33,536 nt of DNA from positions 1-33,536 of the forward strand of contig CAZPZZ010000035.1 in assembly GCA_964591245.1 (NCBI GenBank). Direction: 5' to 3'. The translations under genes were made by a program, and so were the position numbers. The first letter of the stretch is position 1; each line of letters opens with the position of its first letter. The stretch is from CAZPZZ01 sp964591245 (GTDB lineage: Bacteria; Acidobacteriota; Vicinamibacteria; Vicinamibacterales; UBA8438). Under the pieces are notes generated by a model. It saw nothing but the letters and a program-made list of their open reading frames with translations. It did no database searches and was not told where the DNA came from. Shown one piece after another: positions 1-8,514 of the stretch.

Positions 1-55
1 AACCTGGGACAGACCGGTTATGAGCCGGCGGCTCTGACCGCTGAGCTATGGGCCC
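1..55 (-). tRNA. tRNA with anticodon CAT (Met or lysidine-type Ile2), truncated by the window edge
   Basis: Read on the minus strand from 55, the sequence folds as the 5' part of a tRNA. It has acceptor strand GGGCCCA, U8-A9, D-stem GCTC/GAGC with loop AGCGGTCA, anticodon stem GCCGG/CCGGT with loop CTCATAA (anticodon CAT), and then the variable loop and the start of the T arm. The 3' part lies outside the window. The first base is G, so the C1-A72 mismatch typical of initiator tRNA is unlikely. That leaves elongator tRNA-Met or the tRNA-Ile read as AUA after lysidine modification, which I cannot separate without the missing half. Confidence 0.9.
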
Positions 56-252
56 CATCATGGTCAGAATAGCATCCGGGACTTCGGAGTTGCCTCGCGT
101 CAGTCTGATGCTACCCGTATTCGTTCTCATCATGTCGCGACGCATGATTGATTTGCCTGGCCACCATCCTGCGTTTGGATCTGATCCATGAGCTAGTCCG
201 AGTGCGTGGATGCCATGGCCCGTCGAGTCGCCAGAATGGCAGCGTTTGTCCC

Positions 253-1941
253 TCATGTACCTTCAAGAAAGGCTCTGAGACGTCGACTTCTCGATGGGTG
301 TCTGAGCTTACGCAGTGCCTTGGCTTCGATCTGGCGGATGCGCTCGCGGGTGACGGCAAAGTTCTGTCCGACTTCTTCGAGTGTATGCTCGCTTCCGTCG
401 CCGACGCCGAATCGCATCTTGATTACCTTCTCCTCGCGAGGCGTCAGCGTCCTGAGCACGTTCTCCGTCTGCTCCTTGAGGTTCAGGTTGATCACGGCAT
501 CGGCAGGCGACACTTCCTGGCGGTCCTCGATGAAATCGCCAAGATGACTGTCTTCCTCTTCACCGATCGGGGTCTCGAGCGAAATCGGTTCTTGCGCGAT
601 CTTGAGCACCTTCCGGACCTTGCCAACCGGAATATCCATGCGAGCAGCAATTTCCTCCGAAGTCGGTTCTCGGCCCAGTTCCTGGACCAGTGCCCGCGAG
701 GTGCGGATCAATTTGTTGATCGTTTCGATCATATGCACCGGGATGCGGATAGTCCTGGCCTGGTCGGCGATTGCGCGGGTGATTGCCTGTCGGATCCACC
801 AGGTGGCATAGGTCGAAAACTTGTATCCCCGACGGTACTCGAACTTGTCGACGGCTTTCATCAAGCCGATGTTCCCTTCCTGGATGAGGTCCAGGAACTG
901 AAGCCCGCGGTTCGTGTATTTCTTGGCAATGGATACGACGAGTCTGAGATTGGCTTCGACGAGTTCTTTCTTGGCAAGTTCGGCCTGCAATTCACCACGG
1001 TAGATTGTGCGATGCGTGTGTTCGAGCTCCGGGACCGACATGTCGAGCTGCTCGGCGCGTGTGCGGAGCATCGTGCGCAGCTCGCGCTGATGCTTCGTGA
1101 TCTTTCGCTTATCTTCCTCTTTGGCCTTCCGTCTGGTCTTGGCTTTGAGCTGGCGCTCGAGGTGATCGAGGTCACGCTGGATTGAGGCTATATCTTCTGC
1201 GGCCTCCTTGACCTCGTCGATGAGTCGGCGTTTGACGGGTTCGGTGTATTCGATCGCTCGAATGAGCTGCGACAGCTTGACTTGGGCTCGTAACAGATTC
1301 CGGTAGTTTCGACGGTACCGTTTCTTTTCACGCTTTGGAATGGTCCCGACCTTCTTTTGCCGCCGGATGACGTCCAGCCGACACTTACGGACCGTTTCGA
1401 TCTGCGCCAATAACTTACGGCCCCGCCGCTTCAGCTTCTCTTCGGTAACCTCATCTTCCTGGAAGATAACTAACTCTCGGACCGTTCGCTCACCGGCTTT
1501 GAGCTGCTCTCCCATGTGTACGACCGCTTCGGCGATCAGCGGCATGCGGGAGATCGCCTTGATGACCGACAGCTTGCCGCGCTCAATTCGTTTGGCGATC
1601 GCGACTTCACCCTCGCGGGTCAACAATGGAACGGTCCCCATCTCGCGGAGATACATACGGACGGGATCGTTGGTCTTGTCGATCGCGCTAGGGGTCAGGT
1701 CGAGTTCGATCTCGGAGCCCTCGCTTCGCCGATCGAGTAGTTTCTCTTCTCGATATTTCTGCTCCGAATCGACAACCTCGATACCGGCATTACCAAACGT
1801 CGTGAAGAGTTCATCTAACTCGTCCGACGTGGTGATGTCGGGCGGGAGGATCTCGTTCACCTCGTCATAAAGTAGGTATCCCTTTTCCTTGCCAATTTGG
1901 ATGAGCTGCCGTACTTCGTCGTATTTTTCTTCTAGCGACAA
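253..1941 (-). CDS. rpoD: RNA polymerase primary sigma factor RpoD (sigma-70)
   Basis: Primary sigma factor, directing core RNA polymerase to housekeeping promoters. Seen in order, in a 562-residue product: region 1.1 (about 1-80), region 1.2 with DPVRMYLREMG (about 95-105), a long charged non-conserved region, region 2 with NLRLVVSIAKKY, DLIQEGNIGLMKAVDKF and the -10-reading TYATWWIRQAI segment, region 3, and region 4 ending in the helix-turn-helix TLEEVGQNFAVTRERIRQIE. Start choice: TTG at 1941 is preceded by GGAGGAGG seven bases upstream, whereas the longer in-frame starts (ATG 1980, TTG 1983) have no visible Shine-Dalgarno. It follows dnaG closely, as in the classical macromolecular synthesis operon. 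Identity is secure; only the start is debatable. Confidence 0.97.
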   Translation of the reverse strand: MSLEEKYDEVRQLIQIGKEKGYLLYDEVNEILPPDITTSDELDELFTTFGNAGIEVVDSEQKYREEKLLDRRSEGSEIELDLTPSAIDKTNDPVRMYLREMGTVPLLTREGEVAIAKRIERGKLSVIKAISRMPLIAEAVVHMGEQLKAGERTVRELVIFQEDEVTEEKLKRRGRKLLAQIETVRKCRLDVIRRQKKVGTIPKREKKRYRRNYRNLLRAQVKLSQLIRAIEYTEPVKRRLIDEVKEAAEDIASIQRDLDHLERQLKAKTRRKAKEEDKRKITKHQRELRTMLRTRAEQLDMSVPELEHTHRTIYRGELQAELAKKELVEANLRLVVSIAKKYTNRGLQFLDLIQEGNIGLMKAVDKFEYRRGYKFSTYATWWIRQAITRAIADQARTIRIPVHMIETINKLIRTSRALVQELGREPTSEEIAARMDIPVGKVRKVLKIAQEPISLETPIGEEEDSHLGDFIEDRQEVSPADAVINLNLKEQTENVLRTLTPREEKVIKMRFGVGDGSEHTLEEVGQNFAVTRERIRQIEAKALRKLRHPSRSRRLRAFLEGT

Positions 1942-1996
1942 AGGTTTTCCTCCTCCGTGGCCCATCGGCGGATCCGCCATCAAGCCATGAGACTTA

Positions 1997-3757
1997 TCAC
2001 GAACGTAGCGATTCGAGTCTCGTCAACAGGTCACGCTTCTTCTGCCAGAGCGCGTCAATTTCCGCCAATGCGGCGGGAGTTCCCAAGGTTTGGCATTGGT
2101 CAATCTCGTTCTGGATGGCGGCTCGCTGCCGCTCGTAGCCAAGACGTTTGAGTTCTTGCACACAGTTGTCCGCCGCCGCTGGCGGTTGCTCAGATGTTCC
2201 GATCTCAGTGAGCCATTCCCACTCGGCGGTGCTTAGACGCTGATGCAGGGTGTCGAGCACCGTCGACGTCGGCCATTCCGCCAGCGATCTGGCTGTTGCC
2301 AGAATCGGCGAGGTGACCAATCCCTCTAGGTCTTCGTCAGTCAGCGTCGCAATCACGTTCAGCGCACTGACGGTGTCTCGAGACAATGCCCACACCAACC
2401 CTTTTTCCGCGGCCTTGATCCGGCGAGTCGATACGTGCCGCTCGCCGAGCGTAGTTTGCCGGGCCACCGCAGCTTTCCGGAGCTCGGTCCGCACGACATC
2501 CTCCAGGATCCTGGCCTTGTGCGCGAGACGGTCCGCAAACTGATCCCGGGTTGCGGCGTCAGGAATACGCGCCGCCACCTGCAGCATTTTCGTCAAGAAC
2601 TCGCGCTGGTGATCGCCACGGGTCAGGTCGCGCGTGGACGCTTCCCGATCTAATAAGTATTCCAGATATGGACGGGAAGTGCGTAGTTTTTCCGTGTACC
2701 CGATGGCTCCATGCTGCCGGATGCAGGTGTCTGGGTCTTCGCCCTCCGGTAGTAGGGCAACGTTTACCTGTAGTCCTTCAGCCATAAGTAGCTCGCCCGA
2801 GCGGGCTGACGCACCCGCGCCAGCAGGGTCAGGATCGAAGCTTACGATGACCTTTGCCGTGAATCGTTTCAGCAAACGTACCTGTTGCTCGTTCACGGCC
2901 GTGCCGCAGGAGGCGACGACCGGCGTGATGCCGGCCTGAAGCGCTTGGGCCAGGTCGAAGTACCCTTCCACGAGGACAGCGTAACCTGCCTGCCGTATCG
3001 CCTGCTTCGAGAGGTGGAGGCCGTAGAGCGTGCGCGCTTTTGAGTAAATGACTGTTTCCGGCGAGTTGAGGTACTTCGGCTGTTGGTCCGATTGCAACGC
3101 TCTGGCGCCGAATGCGATAACGGACCCACTTTCTCTGGCGATGGGGATGACCAGGCGGTTGCGAAATCGGTCGATGATGGGGCGGTTGTCTCGCGCGCTG
3201 CCCAGTCCGCTCTTCAGGATGAGCGTATCTGAATACCCTTTCGATCGAAGATAGGAAATGAGCCCGTCACGGCCTGGTGGCGCGTACCCGAGACCGAGTT
3301 GTTCTGCGGTGCTAGCAGTAACCTCCCGTCGGGCAAGTTGTTCTCGCGCGTTCTTACCGGACGGCGCGGTCAGGCAGTCGCGGAAGAAATCGGCAGCGAC
3401 CTCGTGTACTCCGAGTAGAGCCTCTCGTTCTGCCTCGGCAGCTGCGTCACGTTCGTTGTCGGGTTCCGGAACCTGGAGACCGAAACGCTGGGCCAGGTGA
3501 CGGACGGCGTCCTGGAAGCCCATCTTTTCGTGCAGTTCCAGGAATTTCAGGGCGTCGCCGCCGGCTCCACACCCAAAGCAATGGAAGAATCCGCGGTCCC
3601 GGTGTACATGGAACGACGGAGTTTTCTCGGAATGGAACGGACAGAGCCCGCGATAGCTGGAACCGGCCTTCTTCAAGGGCACATAATCCTGCACCACTTG
3701 GACGATGTCCGCCTGGGCTTTCAGGTCCTCGATGAATGATGGGGGAAAGAGGCCCAT
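1997..3757 (-). CDS. dnaG: DNA primase DnaG
   Basis: Primase that lays RNA primers for DNA replication together with the replicative helicase. The 586-residue protein opens with the CHC2 zinc-binding domain (C39, H42, C60, C63, in CPFHSEKTPSF and FHCFGCG). The RNA-polymerase core follows, and then the TOPRIM domain with the glutamate of VEGYFD (E269) and the acidic pair in SFDPDPAG (D313, D315). The C-terminal 150 residues are less conserved and would hold the helicase-binding region. ATG 3757 has AGGA about 10 bases upstream. The gene starts 21 bases after the mutS2 stop and ends 55 bases before the preferred rpoD start, so co-transcription is likely. Length is normal for the family. Confidence 0.97.
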   Translation of the reverse strand: MGLFPPSFIEDLKAQADIVQVVQDYVPLKKAGSSYRGLCPFHSEKTPSFHVHRDRGFFHCFGCGAGGDALKFLELHEKMGFQDAVRHLAQRFGLQVPEPDNERDAAAEAEREALLGVHEVAADFFRDCLTAPSGKNAREQLARREVTASTAEQLGLGYAPPGRDGLISYLRSKGYSDTLILKSGLGSARDNRPIIDRFRNRLVIPIARESGSVIAFGARALQSDQQPKYLNSPETVIYSKARTLYGLHLSKQAIRQAGYAVLVEGYFDLAQALQAGITPVVASCGTAVNEQQVRLLKRFTAKVIVSFDPDPAGAGASARSGELLMAEGLQVNVALLPEGEDPDTCIRQHGAIGYTEKLRTSRPYLEYLLDREASTRDLTRGDHQREFLTKMLQVAARIPDAATRDQFADRLAHKARILEDVVRTELRKAAVARQTTLGERHVSTRRIKAAEKGLVWALSRDTVSALNVIATLTDEDLEGLVTSPILATARSLAEWPTSTVLDTLHQRLSTAEWEWLTEIGTSEQPPAAADNCVQELKRLGYERQRAAIQNEIDQCQTLGTPAALAEIDALWQKKRDLLTRLESLRS

Positions 3758-3778
3758 GGTCTATGTGTCCTAAAGCCG

Positions 3779-6250
3779 TTAATCCTCTAGTTCCGCGATT
3801 GTTACGCCGTTGCCGCCCGAGTCCGGTTCTGCAACGTAACTGCGGCGTACCAGCGGATGCGTTTTGAGGAAGCCGCCGATGGCGCGGCGGAGCTGGCCCG
3901 TGCCGTGGCCGTGAATGATTCGCACGCGCCGCAATTCTCCGAGCAGCGCCTGATCCAGATGTTTCTCGACCCGTGAGAGGGCTTCGTCTACCCGGGACCC
4001 GACCAGGTTCAGTTCATCAAGCGGGCCGCCAGGCTCGTCGGTGTGGATGACGACGTGTGCACTGGGGGTGTCCCGTGGTGCAGGGGCGGAAGTGGCGTCG
4101 AGAGACAAGATGGGTACGCGCAGACGTTTTCCGTTAACCTCGACTTCTGCGTCTGGCCCATGTACCGACCGCACGGTTCCGGTGACTCCCATGTGAGACA
4201 CCGTGACCCTGGTTCCTACGTGCACTGTGGCACGGTTGCGACGCGGGCGAGCCGCGTGCCGAGCAGGTTTGGCTTGCGAGGAATCGTGCGTTACGCGATG
4301 AGCGACGCGCTCAAGCGCCTCGGCAGCTTCAGCGCGGAGTGCACCACTGTCTCCGGTCGACAGGGGGCGTTCTTGCTTCCGGGCTCGGGTCGACGCTTCT
4401 TGTTCCAGGGTCGCTGCGCGTTGACGCAGTGTGTCGACAATTGACCCGATTTCCTCCTGTGCCGCGCGAATGTGCGTGTTGACGGATTGCTTGAGGTGCT
4501 CCCGATGTGCCTGTTCCTGTTTGGCGAGCTCGCGCTCGCGTGTATTGAGCCGGTCTTCTTGCTCGGTCAGCGCAGCCTGACGCCCGTCGAGGGTGTCGCG
4601 TTGCGTTTCGAGCAGCTGGCGATCGTCTTCGATCCGGGTCAGATGTTCCGCCAGCTGGGTTTCGCGCAAGCTTCGTAGCGCGCCGGCCACCTCGATAATA
4701 CGTGGGTCGAGACCCAGGCGCCCCGCGATTTCCAGCGCGAGACTCCGTCCAACCGAGCCATAGACGAGTGCGTACGTGGGGGCAAAGGTCTTGGGATCGA
4801 ATCCGAAGGCCGCGCAGGCAACGCCGTCGGTCGTGGCGCCGTACGATTTCAGCGCGTCGTCGTGGGTTGTCGCGATCACGTGCGCGCCGCGCTCGCGAAA
4901 GTGGTCGACGATGGCTCGACCGAGCGCCCCTCCTTCTACTGGATCTGTGCCGGCGCCCACTTCGTCAAGAAGGATCAATCCGGGTAGGGTCAACCGTCGG
5001 TCCATCTCGACGATGTGGCTCATATGCCCAGAGAACGTGCTGAGGTTCGCTACGATCGATTGCTCATCGCCGATGTCGGCAGACACAGAGCGGAATACAG
5101 AGATCTTGGATTCGGGTAACGCGGGGATATGAAGTCCGGCCTGGGCCATCAGCACGAGCAACCCCGCGGTCTTGAGCGCGACTGTTTTCCCACCGGTATT
5201 CGGGCCGGTCACGATCAGCGCCCTGGTTGGCGGAGTCATGAGAATGTCGACTGGGACCGGTTGCTTCGGGGGGGCGTCCTGCGCTGCTGTACCGAGCCGA
5301 TCGGTGACGACTCGCATCAGGAGTGGATGCCGCGCTCCTCGAAGTTCGAGTGTGTGGTCTTCGGAGATGTGTGGTTCGACTCCGTCCACGGCCAAGGAAA
5401 AGCTCGCTCGGGCAAGCACGACGTCGATGTTACTGGCTACGTCGAGCGTCCGTCGAAGGTCAGAGGCACGGCGTCTGAACGCTGTCGACAGCGCCAGCAG
5501 GACCTTGCGGACCTCCTCACCTTCTTGTTCCTCTAGTGCGACGATCTCGTTATTGACCTCGACCGTACTGAGGGGTTCCAGAAATAGGCTGGCGCCGCTC
5601 GAGGAGCTGCCATGAACGATTCCTGGAATCGCGGCACGATGTTCCGCCCGTACGACTAGCACGAAGCGTCCATTTCGTTCGGAGACAATCTGCTCTTGAA
5701 GGTATTTCGCGGTGTCTCGACCTCGTAAATACGATTCGAGGTTGCCCCGTAGTCGGTGGCGCTGCTTGCGTAGCTGGCTGCGAATCCTCCTTAATTCCGG
5801 GCTTGCATCGTCAGAGACTTCACCACCGTCATTGATCTGTTGCTGGACACTATTCCGTTCCTGGTTCCAGGTCGGACAGCTGTTCACGATCGCGGAGAGT
5901 ACCGGATAGGGACCTCCACTGGCTGCAGCAATGAGGTGACAGGTGCGTTCGACCGAGTGCAGGGCGTCGGCAAGGTGCCTCAATTGCATGGGGTCGAGCG
6001 GTTGGGCTTCGATGGCGAGTCTCGCCAAGATCGTGTCAAGGTCGTCTGGAGTCGCGAGTGGAACGGTTGCGTTGGATGCGAGGAACCGCGTGGCTTCACT
6101 TGTGTGAGTCAGAGCCGCTTGTACCGCCCCGAGGTCGGTGAGGGGGCGCATGGCAGACAGTCGTTCGGCTCCCAATGAAGTCAGAGAGAAACTCACCACC
6201 GCTTTGACGATCTGATCGAACTCGAGAATTGTTAGGGTCCCAGCCTGCAT
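3779..6250 (-). CDS. mutS2: Endonuclease MutS2 (ATPase with C-terminal Smr domain)
   Basis: MutS-family ATPase lacking the mismatch-recognition domain. Family members suppress homologous recombination or rescue collided ribosomes. From ATG 6250 (823 residues) I see an N-terminus typical of the family (TLTILEFDQIVKAV), Walker A GPNTGGKT (349-356), Walker B LILLDEVGAGTDP (about 425-436), a long coiled-coil rich in E, Q and R, and a C-terminal Smr nuclease domain with HGHGTGQLR (from 780). The frame stays open up to a TTG at 6475 overlapping the larB stop, with other ATGs at 6346 and 6322, and none has a clear ribosome binding site. I prefer 6250 because family similarity begins there and a hairpin plus T-run (minus strand 6412-6381) lies upstream. 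The presence of MutS2 argues against a proteobacterial host of the alpha class. Confidence 0.94.
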   Translation of the reverse strand: MQAGTLTILEFDQIVKAVVSFSLTSLGAERLSAMRPLTDLGAVQAALTHTSEATRFLASNATVPLATPDDLDTILARLAIEAQPLDPMQLRHLADALHSVERTCHLIAAASGGPYPVLSAIVNSCPTWNQERNSVQQQINDGGEVSDDASPELRRIRSQLRKQRHRLRGNLESYLRGRDTAKYLQEQIVSERNGRFVLVVRAEHRAAIPGIVHGSSSSGASLFLEPLSTVEVNNEIVALEEQEGEEVRKVLLALSTAFRRRASDLRRTLDVASNIDVVLARASFSLAVDGVEPHISEDHTLELRGARHPLLMRVVTDRLGTAAQDAPPKQPVPVDILMTPPTRALIVTGPNTGGKTVALKTAGLLVLMAQAGLHIPALPESKISVFRSVSADIGDEQSIVANLSTFSGHMSHIVEMDRRLTLPGLILLDEVGAGTDPVEGGALGRAIVDHFRERGAHVIATTHDDALKSYGATTDGVACAAFGFDPKTFAPTYALVYGSVGRSLALEIAGRLGLDPRIIEVAGALRSLRETQLAEHLTRIEDDRQLLETQRDTLDGRQAALTEQEDRLNTRERELAKQEQAHREHLKQSVNTHIRAAQEEIGSIVDTLRQRAATLEQEASTRARKQERPLSTGDSGALRAEAAEALERVAHRVTHDSSQAKPARHAARPRRNRATVHVGTRVTVSHMGVTGTVRSVHGPDAEVEVNGKRLRVPILSLDATSAPAPRDTPSAHVVIHTDEPGGPLDELNLVGSRVDEALSRVEKHLDQALLGELRRVRIIHGHGTGQLRRAIGGFLKTHPLVRRSYVAEPDSGGNGVTIAELED

Positions 6251-6380
6251 GGGGAGGGTGCACGGTGGTTTGGCGGCATTCTCGCGCGGAGCACGACCGG
6301 AAACATTGCCGCGACGTTCCATCGGGGAGCGGCGTTTTCGAGTCATCTGGGCGAACCCCGTCCGGGACCGGTAGCGGAAT

Positions 6381-6412
6381 AAAAAAAGCGATAGATTCGG
6401 TGTCTTACCGAA
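6381..6412 (-). terminator. Possible hairpin plus T-run between larB and mutS2
   Basis: On the minus strand TTCGGT-aagac-ACCGAA forms a perfect 6-bp stem (6412-6396). Seven T residues (6387-6381) follow after an 8-base gap. The gap is longer than in a standard intrinsic terminator, so this may be an attenuator, a weak terminator or chance. Its position 60-100 bases after the larB stop and 130 bases before the preferred mutS2 start makes a non-coding leader there plausible. Confidence 0.3.
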
Positions 6413-6471
6413 GTTCTGAGCAACGAGTCTACCTGAGACCGAACTGCTAATCGTCTCACAGATAGAGGCAA

Positions 6472-7233
6472 TCAAGACAGGTGATTGATTGTGCTGGCAA
6501 TGGCTGCTCCACCAAAACCGTTGTCAATGTTGACGACGGCGACCCCGGTTGCACAGCTATTGAGCATTGACAGCAGGGCCGCTACGCCACCGAAATTTGC
6601 GCCATAGCCCACGCTTGTTGGCACGGCGATCACAGGGGCTGAGACTAGCCCTCCTACCACGCTGGCCAGGGCACCCTCCATCCCGGCGACAACCACAATG
6701 ACCCGCGCCTGTTCTAATCGTCGTCGTTCTGCCAGCAACCGGTGCAACCCAGCCACGCCAACGTCGTAGAGCCTCTCCACGTGGTTTCCCATCACGTGAG
6801 CGGTCACGACGGCCTCCTCTGCGACGGCATGGTCGGCGGTACCGCCGGATACCACCAAGATGGTGCCTACTCGGGTAGGTTCGGAGTCCGTGGTGTGGGT
6901 GATCACACGGGCCTCAGGATAAAACTTGGCGCTGTCGATTTCTTGGCGGACGGCTGCATACGCTGTTTCGTCGGTTCTCGTCACGAGGAGGGTCTGACCT
7001 GCTCCGACAATGCGTGCGGCGATTGTCGCGATCTGGGCCGGCGTTTTGCCTTGGCCGAAGACGACTTCCGGGAAGCCCTGCCGTATGGCTCGGTGGTGAT
7101 CGACGCGGGCAAAACCCAAATCTTCGAATGGTGCCTGGCGCATCGCATCGGCCAGGGTGTTGCCGGCTGTCGCGACGTCAAGTGTTCCGAGACGGACTTG
7201 TTCGAGCAAGCTCGTGAGTGCTTCAGGTTTCAT
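6472..7233 (-). CDS. larB: LarB, nickel-pincer cofactor biosynthesis carboxylase/hydrolase
   Basis: LarB carboxylates nicotinic acid adenine dinucleotide and cleaves its phosphoanhydride bond, the first step toward the nickel-pincer nucleotide of lactate racemase and related LarA enzymes. The 253-residue protein shows the family N-terminus, then a PurE-like C-terminal half (about 120-250) with VSGGTADHAVAEEA, GVAGLHRLL, VVAGMEGALASVVGGL, PTSVGYGANFGG and a terminal NIDNGFGGA. ATG 7233 is the start. No larC, larE or larA lies in the window, so the rest of the pathway must be elsewhere or absent. Its stop is just upstream of mutS2 and it appears to be the first gene of the mutS2-dnaG-rpoD group. 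Family assignment is firm; activity is inferred. Confidence 0.92.
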   Translation of the reverse strand: MKPEALTSLLEQVRLGTLDVATAGNTLADAMRQAPFEDLGFARVDHHRAIRQGFPEVVFGQGKTPAQIATIAARIVGAGQTLLVTRTDETAYAAVRQEIDSAKFYPEARVITHTTDSEPTRVGTILVVSGGTADHAVAEEAVVTAHVMGNHVERLYDVGVAGLHRLLAERRRLEQARVIVVVAGMEGALASVVGGLVSAPVIAVPTSVGYGANFGGVAALLSMLNSCATGVAVVNIDNGFGGAAIASTINHLS

Positions 7234-7609
7234 ATCTTGGGTCAGGACAGTTTCAGGGCCCCACTCGGGACAGTTAATCTTACACAGGCTTGAACGCGTG
7301 GGATGTTTGTTTTGTGAGCGTCGTAAATGGAGATCGCGTCACGGTGATGCGTGGGGGGATTTGACTGTTTGGGGCGATGCAGAATGGCTGCGGTCGTGAG
7401 GGGGAGGCTTTGCAGGGTATATATTGGGGAAGCCGTGTGACGGTCGACGTTGGCAGAGACCTTTCCCCGCATTGTTCCCGGACATACGAGACAACGACAT
7501 CCAACACCTTCAGGCACGACGCTGGGGGCTAAGGGAGAGAACGTGGTCTGTGGGATGGGGCTCGAACGCGGGTACGCCTGATCACTCCATCCAATGGTCG
7601 AAAAATAAT
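7234..7609. promoter_or_regulatory. Divergent intergenic region between larB and the DUF1499 gene
   Basis: This 376-base spacer separates divergent genes and must carry both promoters. A TATATT box (7420-7425, plus strand) is the best -10 candidate I see, but there is no convincing -35 at 17 bases. A TTGACT at 7361-7366 is not at a usable distance from it. On the minus strand TGTGTAAGAT (about 7280-7289) resembles an extended -10 for larB. I see no credible gene in the spacer. Confidence 0.35.
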
Positions 7610-8329
7610 ATGTCTAACCTGACGACGTGGGCATTACGTTTTGCCGTGGCCGGCGCCCTTGTAGCCGTGGCCGGGCCCTTGGCCTATAAGTTGAGGCGCC
7701 TCGACCTTGGGGCCGCGCTCTTGTCGGTGTCCGTTGGGGGGCTGCTGTCACTACTCGTCCTGGGGGTGTTGGTGGTGGCGATTGTGAAGAGTGGCCAGCT
7801 GGTTCTTGACCGGCAGGCCGTGGTCGCGGCCGCGATCGCACTGGCGGTAGGTGCGTTCCCGCTGTTTTCGGCGGTGTCAGCTTTCCGGTGGCCGCCGATT
7901 CATGACATCACCACGGACACAGAGGACCCACCGTTGTTCGACGCGGTCGTGCCGTTGCGTGCGGCGGCTCCGAATACGCACGAATATCCAGGGGAAGAGG
8001 TCGCGGCTGCTCAGCGTAAGGCATATCCCGACCTTGCAGCGGGGGCCAGTCGACGCGGCCCTAGGGAAGCGACAGAGACCGTGCGCGAGATCGCGCAATC
8101 GATGGGATGGCACATCATAGCGTTTGACGCCGAGACCGGGCGTCTGGAAGCGACTGCCACGACCTTCTGGTTCGGTTTCCGGGATGACGTCGTTGTTCGG
8201 ATTCGTGAGAAGGGCGGGGGAAGTGAGATAGACCTCCGGTCCGTGTCGCGAGTTGGGAGAAGTGACCTCGGAGTGAATGCGGCGAGGATTCGAGCCTTTC
8301 TGGAGCGTTTGCGTGCGGCGGAGGAATAG
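7610..8329 (+). CDS. DUF1499 family membrane protein
   Basis: Function unknown. The 239-residue product starts with three hydrophobic segments (about residues 8-25, 33-60 and 71-95), so it is anchored in the inner membrane. The C-terminal half (about 105-239) is the DUF1499 domain, with PLFDAVVPLR, AQRKAYPDLAAG, the TVREIAQSMGWHI stretch, LEATATTFWFGFRDDVVVRI and a terminal DLRSVSRVGRSDLGVNAARIRAFLERL, the typical family ending. ATG 7610 is the only good in-frame start near the first membrane segment. It lacks a clear Shine-Dalgarno. DUF1499 proteins are widespread in bacteria and plastids without an assigned biochemical role. The following gene starts 185 bases later on the same strand. Confidence 0.85.
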   Translation: MSNLTTWALRFAVAGALVAVAGPLAYKLRRLDLGAALLSVSVGGLLSLLVLGVLVVAIVKSGQLVLDRQAVVAAAIALAVGAFPLFSAVSAFRWPPIHDITTDTEDPPLFDAVVPLRAAAPNTHEYPGEEVAAAQRKAYPDLAAGASRRGPREATETVREIAQSMGWHIIAFDAETGRLEATATTFWFGFRDDVVVRIREKGGGSEIDLRSVSRVGRSDLGVNAARIRAFLERLRAAEE

Positions 8330-8514
8330 CGGGGGCGCGGCCGTGGGCGGGTTACGGTTACGGATAAGCTCTCGCTAGTGGTCCTATTTTTGTGCAACAA
8401 TGACCGGTCGCCGTGACGCTCGGTCACGCTGTTCGGCGCAGATGGAGTTGGAGGATACGACCCGGTAAGGGACGATCCGTAAGCCCGGTCGCCGTTCAGA
8501 ACAGGAGGACCATA

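Noticed and set aside
148..1185. Long plus-strand open frame over rpoD
   Set aside because: It is antisense to the conserved sigma regions 2-4 and has no recognisable domain or ribosome binding site.
7551..7590. GGCTCGAAC resembling a tRNA T-loop
   Set aside because: The flanking bases do not form a T-stem and no anticodon or acceptor stem can be built around it.
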